A stretch of 64,000 bases of DNA from Notospermus geniculatus (taxonomy: Eukaryota > Nemertea > Pilidiophora > Heteronemertea > Lineidae): the NCBI GenBank assembly GCA_002633025.1, contig NMRB01001799.1, positions 19,448-83,447 of the forward strand, in the 5' to 3' direction. The notes under the pieces are model-generated. The model searched no databases. It had not been told where the DNA came from and saw only the letters and a list, made by a program, of their open reading frames with translations. The stretch's first letter is position 1, and each line of letters begins with the position of its first letter. A program made the translations under genes and the position numbers. This document shows positions 1-23,200 of the stretch, piece by piece.

Positions 1-773
1 AACCAATGTTCGAGTAATACCGCGTCATTTTCTGAGACTTATGTAAGAACAAGGCACAGGTCTTGAATTCCTCTACAAATGAGCTCTCAAAAAATAGAAA
101 ATTCACAAACGTGATCGAGTTTGTATGGATATATCGTGGATTGGTAGTTATTCAGCTAGGATATTGTATCATTAATCATTCGTTTTCTACTCCGAGGATT
201 CTTACATGGTGAAATATGTACTTAACTTTTTCTGACGACAATAGCTTCCTCACAAATGATTATTTGGCGAATAGAAGGATAGGAAGTCGTGCACTGATAT
301 TTTGTCTAAAGCATGCGGCCATCAAATAAAGTTTCTCATTTCTGATATTTCTAATATCAGAGAGCTTAGAAATACAAAAGAAAGCTATACAAATTTCCTT
401 TGTGTACAAAGTCTGCCATTTGAAATGCAAATGAGTAAGCAATGATGCAACGTTCTTATTGCCTCGTAACGAAGTTAACACCTGCTAAGGAAACACGTAA
501 GACATATTACTTCATAGTCAAGAACCTAAAGAGGTTATGAAACCATTTCGATGGAAGGACTCAAAAGCCTGAAACAGCTGTGCGCCCCGGATACACACAC
601 ACTGCGTGTGTGTATGGCCATGAGGCATGGTCCATGGCCCATGCACTTCACCTGTTCACTGCTCATCCCCATGTTTTCTGGTTGCATAATTCCAGCTTCT
701 ACCGGTAGGCTAGCAGCCGCAGGGTCCGGTCGTCTTTTTGTTGGCCCCTAATTTTTCTTCATTTTATTTTCAG
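1..773. other. Upstream of the first recognised UBE2C exon; no gene recognised
   Basis: AT-rich DNA. The exon at 774 opens inside the UBE2C protein, so the initiating exon must lie here or left of the window, but I see no stretch resembling the variable UBE2C N-terminus. Open frames at 260-481 (-) and 551-751 (+) have no recognisable similarity. Confidence 0.5.
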
Positions 774-1668
774 ACTTACGAATGATCTAAAAAAAATAAT
801 GGTAAGTCTGAAGAATTTGGCGTGACCCTCACTCCCAGCTGTCTCTGCTGACTGAGTCTGAGGACCATTGTGCTGCTGGGGAACTCAAAGAGCAGCTCAT
901 TCAGCAAAACCCGTTATCCCAATCTCTACTCTTGGTAAGGAGTCTGGCATTCAATTAACCAGTCTCAATTTTTTCCTTCAGTTTTTTCCTGCTGATGGGG
1001 TGTCAGCATTTCCTGATGGTGATAATTTATTCCACTGGATAGCAACAATCACAGGTGGACCAGGCACAGTAGGTATCCGCAAAACTTGCATGATATGTCA
1101 TTGTGTCATTTTGATTTTGTGGTGGACAATTGGGGAATGAAATTTTAAAGCAGAGATATAACTAATAAAAACTCTTTGCTTAATACAGAATTCCCATAGC
1201 CTATTCATGTTATCTTTTCAGCGATATCAAAATCTTACCTACAAGCTGACGATAGACTTCCCAAGTGGTTATCCAATCCAGCCACCCACCGTCAAATTCA
1301 AAACTCCCTGTTTTCACCCAAACATTGACCAGCATGGCAATATTTGTTTAGACATTCTCAAGGAGAACTGGACGGCCCTCTACGACGTCCAAATGATATT
1401 ATTGTCAATACAAAGTTTATTAGCCGGTGAGTGGGTACAGAAATAGCGTACTGACTTTGTCCCAGTCACTGTTTAACATACAGGGTGGAATAGAGGGGGG
1501 GGGGGGTCACCCACTTCGTGCATACATTTTCATTTTCCTCTTTCTATTTCATTTTCAGAGCCAAACAACAAGAGTCCATTAAACGTGGTTGCTGCTGACC
1601 TCTGGGCAAATTCTGCTGAATACAAAAAAGTTCTTCTGGATCACTATGAAAAAAACAAGTCATCCTAG
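774..1668 (+). CDS. UBE2C: Ubiquitin-conjugating enzyme E2 C-like (UBE2C/UbcH10), 5' incomplete
   Basis: E2 enzyme that, in known relatives, works with the anaphase-promoting complex to start ubiquitin chains on mitotic substrates. Exons: 774-801, 982-1068, 1222-1426 and 1559-1668 (TAG stop). The second exon carries [14 protein letters not shown], the UBE2C signature before the UBC beta-sheet. The third carries the HPN motif (about 1315-1323) and catalytic Cys (codon 1344-1346) in [17 protein letters not shown]. The last starts EPNNKSPLN and ends DHYEKNKSS. Splice phases agree across all junctions (donor gtaagt at 802, acceptor ttttcag before 1222). The alignment to human UBE2C is gap-free from helix 1 onward; the first coding exon is not seen. 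A polyA signal follows at 1758. Identity of the family is secure; the C subtype is strongly supported by the SAFP motif and the LKENW/LYDV context. Confidence 0.9.
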
Positions 1669-1757
1669 TTTCTGTTCCAGTGGATGTGAATACTGTAAAC
1701 TGTAAACCCCGAAATTTTGAGAAGCCCGATATCTGATTCTTCTCTGAATATTGGGTG

Positions 1758-1763
1758 AATAAA
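1758..1763 (+). terminator. Polyadenylation signal AATAAA for the UBE2C gene
   Basis: A canonical AATAAA lies 90 bases past the UBE2C stop codon, on the same strand. Confidence 0.6.
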
Positions 1764-2680
1764 TGGATTACTTGAACTGAAAAAATATGTGAACTTGAAC
1801 TGAACAGTACGTGCTAACTTTTTATCTGAGTTCATGTTCTCCGGTTCAGAATAATTCTGTAATCATGGAATGTGTACAAAATGGCTAAAATTAGTAACTG
1901 GAACACCACAATTAACCAGAGTATACCCCCTCACCCCCATATGCTAGACGTTGTCCCGATTTCTGACTTAGTGTGTGTCTGTTGTGATTTACCGGTATAT
2001 ATCAGAAATGTGTGTGAATGATTTTGTGTCGATGGAAGTATGTTTGCAGGCACAAGATGAAATGTTGGTGTCTGCATTGATGTTATTTTAAAAATACGAC
2101 CACCTGATTGTGTCTCCTCAGTTGTCAGTGTAAGCTACACCCTAGAATAGGGACTTACCGGTACATGTATCTGTACGATTTGTGGATCCACAAGTTGCCT
2201 GGTGCCTTCACCATTTCACTGCAGGATGTTCCAGAATCACGAGTTCTGTGAAGGCTTTGGTTAGGTCCTGGGTGCTGAATTCAGCAGACAAGCCAACATG
2301 ACATCATCAAATGTTTTATCATTCATTTTACAAAGTCTGCAAGACAAGATTTGTGCACACCCTGTAGTTAGAATACAAACTTGTACATTTGTAAAGTTAC
2401 ATTATATTGATGAAATAGATTTGTACTTATCAATAAATGGTGATGTTTCTTATTCATTCAGGAATACATGTATACCGGTACTTGGAATTCCTGCACTGTG
2501 GATACTCTACGTATGTCTGAAAGGCGTCACATTACCCCAGTCTCTCCAAGCTTTTGGGGAACTTAAGTCAAGGAGGTTTTCATTCATTTGTCAACTTAAG
2601 TGCTGCGTCACCCTCCTCAAGTGTCATTTTCATAAAGTTGCCTGATCACTCGTGATTTACTTCTTCAACAGAAAATGAAA
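1764..2680. other. Intergenic DNA, nothing recognised
   Basis: Contains scattered ACCGGTA and ACATGTA words and an open frame at 2298-2645 with no recognisable domain. No splice-linked coding signal was found. Confidence 0.4.
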
Positions 2681-2779
2681 TGGTCCATGGACCATGTGCT
2701 CACCGGGTTGGACATAACAGTCTAATGACAGAGGGATCAGCAATCTGGGTCAAGTCATTCCCAAGTAGGTGCACTTTGG

Positions 2780-3737
2780 GTCACGTCGTTCCTGAGTTAC
2801 AGCACTTTGAGGATTTTCGGTTTACGCCACCTGGCGGCCATATTGGATGTCCGATTGGGCCAGAACTTCACATGCACATAAAGATCATCTGCAGAGGGCC
2901 ACATAGCACATTGGAGGGCTTTGAGTCAAGTCGTCCCCGAGTTACAGCACTTTGATGATTTTTGGGTTACGCCACCTGGCGGCCATATTGGATGTCCGAT
3001 CAGGCCGAAACTTCACATGCAAAGAAAGGTCATCTGCAGGGGGCCACATTGCAAATTGGAGCACTTTGGGTTAAGTCCTTCCTGAGTTACAGCACTTTGA
3101 TGATTTTTGGGTTACACCACCTGGTGGCCATCTTGGAAGTCAAATCAGTCCGAAATTCGACATGCATGTAAAGGTCATCTAGAGGGACGAAAATAGCAAA
3201 TTTGAGCACTCCATGTCAAGTCGTTCCTGAGTAATAGCAGTTACTTGATTTTCAGGTTACGCCACCTGGCGGCCATATTGGATGTCCAATCGGCCCAAAC
3301 TTGGTATTTTTAAAGGTACCCCTCCAATGCATGTTTATGCAAGATATGAAGTCGCTTGGTGAAATAATGACAAACTGTGGCAGGTTCGTCACTTTTGTCG
3401 AACTTTGACCTCTGTGACCTTGAAAAGTAGGTCAAATCAAAAACCCGTTATATATGTTATGTATCCTTATTAGATACACCTATGATAAAAATTTGGAGAA
3501 GATATAGTGATTAGTTCAGGAGTTATTGCACTTTTTGTGTTTTCGGTTTCTGCCACCTGGTGGCCAAGCTAAGAGTCGAATCGGACCGAAACTTGGTGTC
3601 ATGGGTCATCTGACCTAGGGGTATATATGTACCAAGTTTCAGATCAATAGCTCTGGCGGTTACGAAACGTGCCCTGCTAACGGAACACGACGACGGACGC
3701 ACAACTATTGTATAAGCTCACCACGGTGAGCTAAAAA
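2780..3737 (+). repeat. Dispersed element with internal ~143-bp tandem units and a terminal hairpin
   Basis: Four or more diverged units begin near 2795, 2941, 3083 and 3225, each with a GAGTTACAGCACTTTGA-like start and a GCCACCTGGCGGCCATATT core; a fifth, more diverged unit starts near 3517. The element ends with a GACGACGGACG stretch and the hairpin AGCTCACC-ac-GGTGAGCT at 3715-3732. A related 3' part lies at 14667-14962. It has no coding capacity, and its family is not assigned. Confidence 0.6.
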
Positions 3738-4179
3738 TTGCGAGAAAAATCACATTTCATTGCATTTTTTGTTTTATTATGAATCATATGTTTCAGTACA
3801 ATTACATCATTCATTACTATAATTATGATAACCAGAATAATGAAACAATCGGACATGATAGGAACGCGGGTGCCAGATAAAAAATCTACGTTTTTTTTCG
3901 ATATAAGTTCCTGGGTTGACTACCTGCAGAGCTGGGACAATCATATCACACAACATGTTCTGCTGTATCCTAAATCAGTACTAACCCCTTACCCTGAAGT
4001 AGAGGCAATCACCCTTAAACCCATAACTCATAATGTTTGCTTATGTTAAAGCAGTACCAGTTTTTTCTGTCTCTAAAAGTGAGCTGATGCGGGATTACCC
4101 CAGGAAATACACAGGCAATATGTAGAAGTTTAACATGGTGTTGGTCTCCATTTTGCACTGTTAATACAGTCTTGAAGTG

Positions 4180-4290
4180 CTTCACATCATCACCCCGACC
4201 CCTCCAGAAACCTTCGCGTGGAACTCAATGAGCAGCTCATTCAGCACATCATGACCAGTTGAGAATATCAAAGTGGTGACCTGACCGGGA
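4180..4290 (-). repeat. SINE family B fragment
   Basis: Shares the blocks CAGTCTTGAAGTGCTTCACAT, CACCCC..CCTCCAGAAACC and GAGCAGCTCATTCAGCACAT with sequences at 24145-24345, 57645-57720 and 63640-63755. The 24145-24345 copy keeps a tRNA-like head on the minus strand, which sets the orientation used here. Confidence 0.45.
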
Positions 4291-4300
4291 ATCAAACCAA

Positions 4301-4482
4301 TAAGGCACCTCTCACCGTGAGAGTTTTCTCGCAGAAGTTGGCTCTCTATGGGCAACTCAACTGCAAGCAGTTGTTTATGTCATTGGTCCCAGCGTAATCC
4401 ATGAGGAACAAATAATGGTGAATTGCCCATTGTGAGCCAACTTCTGCAAGAAAACTCGCACGTGGAGAGGTGCCTATAGCCT
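4301..4482. mobile_element. Foldback (hairpin) element, about 180 bp
   Basis: The left arm (about 4304-4360, AGGCACCTCTCACCGTGAG onward) is the reverse complement, with few mismatches, of the right arm (about 4420-4479, ending GGAGAGGTGCCT). ATA lies on both flanks and may be the target duplication. A related single arm lies near 15760-15850. Confidence 0.55.
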
Positions 4483-4879
4483 CTTTACTCTCAGACACGA
4501 GTAAGCAAATAAGCACTTCTTACATTTATAACCCCAGGATAATTCTCAGCCCATTCTTATTGAATGGTCGCCCCCAGCTCTAAAATTCCGAACACTTCTG
4601 CATCAACAATGAAATATTACAAATAGTGACAGGTCACGACGCAGCCCGCCTAAAATGAAGAACACTTCTAACCTTACTGAGACTGGAAACATCTTGAAAT
4701 CGCCAACAGGGACTTCGTATTGAACTCAAAATTTATCTAGGTTTATCGATCACAAAAATAACTGCAAGTGCAGAAATCATTTGTCATTTATCAAAACTTG
4801 GCTACAAGAACATGCATAGTGATGAATGATCTACAAGACTACACGGTCGTCAAATAAATTATCAGTCAAACCGCTTGTT

Positions 4880-5312
4880 GACCACAGCAAGGAACCCATC
4901 ATGGTTCAAGAACCCAGTATGGAACCCATTGTAGTTCCAGAACCTACTATGGTTCAAGAACCCAGTATGGTTCAAGAACCCATCACGATTCAAGAACCCA
5001 GTATGGAATCCATCGCATTCCAAACCTACTATGGTTCAAGAACCCATCACGATTCAAGAATCCAGTATGGAACCCATCGCAGCTCCAGAATCTACTATAC
5101 TTCAAGAACCCATCACGGTTCAAGAACCCAGTATGAAACCCATCACGGTTCCAGAACCTACTATGGTTCAAGAACCTAGTATGAAACCCATTGCACTTCC
5201 ATAACCTACTATGGTTCAAGAACCCATCATGATTCAAGAACCCACTACAGTTCCAGAACCCCTCACTGTTCAGGAACCAATCACGATTCCAAGGAACCAG
5301 AAACCAATACCA
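4880..5312 (+). repeat. Minisatellite of 18-bp units encoding degenerate EP-x-x-V-Q hexapeptides
   Basis: About 24 units of roughly GAACCCAGTATGGTTCAA run head to tail. Read on the plus strand, early units give EPSMVQ/EPITIQ/EPTMVQ-type hexapeptides in an open frame from 4826. The frame is lost by a small indel near 5015-5025, and a unit near 5200 carries CCATAACC in place of CCAGAACC, a stop in the repeat frame. No flanking exon or known protein could be linked to it, so a coding role is not supported. Confidence 0.6.
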
Positions 5313-5492
5313 AGTTCTAAATGGCAAAGTGACACTGGCCTCAAAAGATCAAAGTTTATCACTCCACTTGTGATCAGGGGAGGATGTAACTCTACCTTGA
5401 ATTACCTTTGTCGAGTAATGCCGATACTTCAACCACCCATATTATCACTGGTCACAAGTGGATCTGTCTCCTGGAGGGCAGGCATGTCATGA

Positions 5493-6441
5493 GATTTCTT
5501 CAAAGGTATTTCATTGAATTTAGCAAAATGCTCCTAATTACTGGGGAATAAATACAATATTTCCATCGCCTTGATCATGTTTTTCTACTCAAGTCAAAGG
5601 TCTGAATCTCCAACAAGGGTTGAACAAGTTGCACGAGACGCCTTCACATTCACAGAAAATCGTCAAACCTCATCACAACTACCGCATAATCCAAATCAAA
5701 TATGTACAAAATAGACAGGATTTATAAAATTCTGAATAAACTTACAACAGTAATGGGTAGTAGTCCTGAGAATACACATCTTACACTCATTACATGATAT
5801 ATGGAAACACACCTGGTGCCCGGCACCAGAACGGACTGGACCTGGTACTGGCTGTCAGATGACCCTGGTGTCAGACAGACCTCTCGCTAGTTACTGCATG
5901 ACCAAGGCGCCAACCATAAGATAGACTCACCAGCTACCAGATGGGCCTAGTGCCCGCCACCAGACAAACCTGACACTGGCACCCGTCACCTGGCACCCGC
6001 CACCAGATGAACTCCGACACTTGGCACTATATAGCATCTCAAATGTGTTCAATCCAATTCTATATGTACAGGATGACTTTAGTCAATTTCAACTCATCTA
6101 AGGTGGATTCTTAAATATCAATTCAATAAAATTTGCGAGGTCTTTACCTGAAATGACCAATCTTTAGGATAAAACTTTGGTGTCCCTACAAAGAGGTGTC
6201 TTCCCACCTGAGGTGGACACCGCCACACCTCTCTATTAAGAACACCTAAGTTCAGTCCAATTTGGTCACTTACATTCAGTGCGGCCTCTGTAACCAGGAC
6301 ACCTATCAATTCAGGCATGTCATATCTGTCAGTTAAAAAGGTGTCCATAATAGAGAGGTACCACTGTACTGAGATGCTAGTTCCACTTCGTCGCACCGGA
6401 CGAACCACTTGAGGTGTAACTTATCAGGAAGAGATTGGAAG
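5493..6441. other. 3' flank of the RANBP gene; minisatellite-like text and one dispersed repeat
   Basis: At 5815-6030 short degenerate units (CTGGTGCCCGGCACCAGA-like, with CCAGATGA or CCAGACAA) recur as a low-grade tandem repeat. At 6215-6365 lies a fragment related to 30215-30445, sharing AAAAGGTGTCCATAATAGAG. The rest is probably 3' UTR and spacer of the minus-strand gene ending at 6442. Confidence 0.4.
6215..6365. repeat. Dispersed repeat containing AGGTGTCCATAATAGAGAGGT
   Basis: The same block, preceded by TTCAGTCC-AATTTTGGTCA and ACCTCTGTAA-CAGGACACC, is found at 30215-30445. I could not define its termini or class. Confidence 0.4.
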
Positions 6442-19678
<13,237 letters not shown>

Positions 19679-20150
19679 TTTTGTTCATTGCTCATAGCTG
19701 ACCCGGATGAGCAACAAATTCTGTAAGAGAATATTTCATTGGTCGAAATTGGAAAATGTCAAATTTTACACCAATCAAATTAACTCTAATAGAATATGTA
19801 GGGAAACGTCGTAAATATCGTAGGTCGGAATGATGTTGATGTTTTTTCAAAACAAAGGATTGCTAAATGTCTTTCATTGATGTAGTGAATGAAAGTAGGC
19901 TCATTTCTGTTCAATATATTCGAAATTCGTTTCGTTAGATAAGTTTGATGCCCCGATGTGGCCTGAACTTCGTGTATCACCATAGTAGTGTCGTGATTTC
20001 TGACCCAAAAATCAGTACACAAAAAATATTATTGTCATTTTACAACAAGAATTTCTCAAATCTTTCTTCGTCGAATCAATATTAATATTTTTTAGCACTT
20101 AGTTATGCAATAAAAAGGAAGAAATGTTTTTCGAACGATTTGTGGCAAAG

Positions 20151-20165
20151 GTTGCCAGGAGCAAC
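20151..20165 (+). promoter_or_regulatory. RFX X-box, 104 bp before the TSNAXIP1 start codon
   Basis: GTTGCCAGGAGCAAC fits the palindromic RFX consensus (GTNRCC, 0-3 spacer, RGYAAC) at every fixed position. RFX factors drive ciliary genes, and TSNAXIP1 is a ciliary/testis gene in vertebrates. Confidence 0.65.
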
Positions 20166-20177
20166 GGCGGCCATCTT
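20166..20177 (-). promoter_or_regulatory. YY1-like site abutting the X-box
   Basis: GGCGGCCATCTT contains the inverted YY1 core (AAGATGGC). It directly follows the X-box. Inferred from motif only. Confidence 0.4.
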
Positions 20178-20268
20178 TCAACGCCAAAACAGTTTTTGTG
20201 AAGAATTACCATCATTAACAAAAAAGGGTTATTTATGTCACTATTTTCTCCTAACTGAAGTTGTCATC

Positions 20269-23200
20269 ATGTCTGAGCGTCTAGCACTAGCTAGACTGCC
20301 TCCTATTGCAGGGTATATATGTTTTAGATTGTGCTGTTTCACATTGAATAGGCCTAGATCTACTCAACTCCGGCGTGCACAAGCATCCCGTACATCGCGT
20401 AATGCATGATGCATATGCAATTAGCAATAGGCCTAACAAGTAACATGCATGAGGGAGGAAAGACAAAACAGTTGAGCTGACTCAGGTCTAATTACTTTTA
20501 GTTGACACTGAGTAGAATAGGTTGATTGCTCTGTTAATTCTGCACCATGTCACTTGTAGGAGACTGATGATATCAACAACAAGAATAAAATTTAAAAAGT
20601 GGTCTTTAAACTTTTGCTGTTTAGGTTTGTCACTGTTGTTTTGTGCGGTCCTACTAAATTGAGACAACAAGCGTCAAGTTGAGACAACTTGAGACAACAA
20701 CCCCATAACTTGCGTCAACAAGGTTTTTTCACTTATTTTTTGCCAATTAACTATGAGAAAATTCAATTTACATATCTTCTGAGAGTTTGAATGCATTTGG
20801 AACAGGGCCAACGAAGATATTGATCAATATTTTCATGATTTTGTTGCACAAAATCGCGTCCGCCGACTCTGCAAAATGGCCGCCGGTCGCTGGCGCCCCT
20901 GGTGGCAGGTGAATGAACCAAGCCTATCTGCACTTGGCAGGCATTTTGTAGACGCTAAAATTAAATGATCAATATCTTCGTTGGCCCTGTTCCAAATGCA
21001 TTCAAACTCTCAGAAGATATGTAAATTGAACTTTCTCATAGTTAATTGGCAAAAAAATAAGTGAAAAAACCTTGTTGACGCAAGTTATGGGATTGTTGTC
21101 TCAAGTTGTCTCAACTTGACGCTTGTTGTCTCAATTTAGTAGGACCCGTTTTGTGTTCTCCTGTCAATTCGTAGAATTTATAGTGGTACCAATTTGATTT
21201 ACAGTATCCTTTTTAGCTAATTTCAATGCCTTCAGTCACACATTTGATAGGGGCATAGGCTATTACATTATAGGGCCTAATCAAGATTTATTTATATCGA
21301 GCCAAGTTTGTTTTGTTTCAGCAACCCCAAACCAATTGCTGGTATATCAGCAAGAAATGCAAAGTTTGAAGGACTGACCGGAAACCCGTATCAGCTCTCT
21401 GGATCTGCTCCGAAGTATCCCCTACCTCCACCACACACTTTGAAGGTATGGAGCATGTTATGATGCTCTGTGTGCTGATCTGTACATCACACATTCTGTG
21501 TTTTTAGGTAGAGTGGCATATCTGTGGAGGTCAAGTAGGTTATATCTGTTCAGGACGCCCTCTAGATTAAGGACAGCCTCTGCCGATCCCAAAGATGTCC
21601 TTTACAGAAAGGTTCAACGTTACTGTCTATTGAAGAGTTGCATCAAAAAAATTGTTGAAATCTTTCATGCATTTTTTGTGTTTCAGCCTTACAATGACAC
21701 AAAAGCTGGAACAGTTGATACATGGCCAGCACATGCCACGGGTCAGATATCATCTGGGACTGCGGTTGCCATGACAAAGAATAAATCACTGGTTGTTTAC
21801 AATGAAGAAGATATGGGGAAACCACAGATGGTGCCCAAACCAAGATTTCTGGATCAACTGGAGACGTTTTTGAAGAAGGAGCTGCGATCTCTTGGTGTGA
21901 CAGAAGTTGGTCCCAGTGAATTGAGATTACAGGTAATTTAGTATTTCAAAACTTAAAAGACTTTGCTTGTGGAACAAAGTCATATATGGCATTTTCTTGA
22001 TAGGTCAGTGTTTTGGGAAATGAGTCTGTAGAAAGATGTGCTGTACCTTCTGTTCTTTTCTATCCAGGCTCATAGAGAAGTTTTTGAGTATCTCATCGAA
22101 GATTTCAAGACTTACAAGCCGTTGCTCTCATCTATCAAAAATGAATACGAGATGATGCTAGCCTATCAGAGGGAGGTAATCCGCCAGATGGATCCGCTTC
22201 GCCAGATGCTGGTCACCGTCTCTGAGCAATGTGATCAAAAAATCATGGCCCTGCGAGAACAGGAAAAGCAAGGTAGATTGCCTTACTTCTTCTAAGTATT
22301 GAATTGAGAGTATGGTAACAGTGCTATAGACAACATTGGGTGAATACATGTACTGCAGGAGGAAACTGGTGCACCCAGAGAAAACCTGCACTGTCCAAGA
22401 GCGACCCTCTCTATTACATGAAGTGCGGGTTTGAGCACGGATCAAACCTGGACACTCAGATGTGACAAGTGGCGATGTTTTCACTGCACCACTCTGACAG
22501 CTGAAATAATAGACCTATTGCTGATTAACTCTTTACCTTTTAAAAATCATTTCAGAAATTGTTGACCTCAAAAAGGAAAATTCTGGACTTTATAAAAAAA
22601 TCTCCGGCCTGAAAAATGAAATGAAAGATTTGGAAACAACTGTTGATAAATTAAAAGATGAGCTAGCTGCCGAATACTTGAAATATCGCGACGAATGCGA
22701 CGCCAGGAAACTTCTTGTGTCTGATATCAACGATCTGCGATACCAACAGGAAGATATTGCATTATCAAAACAAGGCATGAAGGACCTTGAGGAAGAAGAG
22801 GTTGACCCCGTCATGCTCAAGATTGCTCTCAAGTAAGTCTCAAAAAATCGTTTTCCGTCATTCTTCATTTAGCTACAGGCCTTGGCAATGGCAGTGAACT
22901 GAAAGGATATGCATGGAGCTTCTTATAAATCTGTCCCTGAATTAATTTCTCGTATTTTGCAGGAAAGCGAGGGAGGGTGAGTCAGACGCTTCGCTCAGAT
23001 TAAACAACATGATCGCCAATTACAGCGATGTTATACCTCGGAGGGATTTTGAGCAGTTGGAGGCGAGATACAAGGTTGGTTGTGGGTGCCGCCCAGTCAG
23101 ATTTTTAGAAAATTCACCATTTCGCGCATGCACCTTTAATGTTGGCACAAGACGTTGCAATGGATTGGACATGGTAATGGATGGGGATTTTTCATGAAGT

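Larger units (their letters stand above)
19679..20268. promoter_or_regulatory. Bidirectional promoter between RANBP9/10 and TSNAXIP1
   Basis: 590 bp separate the two start codons, which point away from each other. The sequence holds inverted CCAAT words (CATTGG near 19738) and a forward CCAAT (ACCAATC near 19771). It has no TATA box at a convincing place. An RFX X-box and a YY1-like word lie on the TSNAXIP1 side. The RANBP start codon itself lies in AAAATGGCGAC, a YY1-like context. Confidence 0.6.

Noticed and set aside
551-751. First coding exon of UBE2C in the frame starting MEGLKSLKQ
   Set aside because: No resemblance to UBE2C N-termini, and the frame does not run into the exon at 774 through a donor site.
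2780-3320. CTCF sites in the repeated CCACCTGGCGGC word
   Set aside because: The word departs from the CTCF core at two positions and repeats because it belongs to the tandem unit.
2780-3737. Helitron
   Set aside because: The hairpin sits at the very end with no clear CTRR terminus after it and no 5' TC end was placed; left unclassified.
4826-5492. A repeat-rich protein gene on the EPxxVQ minisatellite
   Set aside because: The frame is broken by an indel and an internal stop, and no flanking exons were found.
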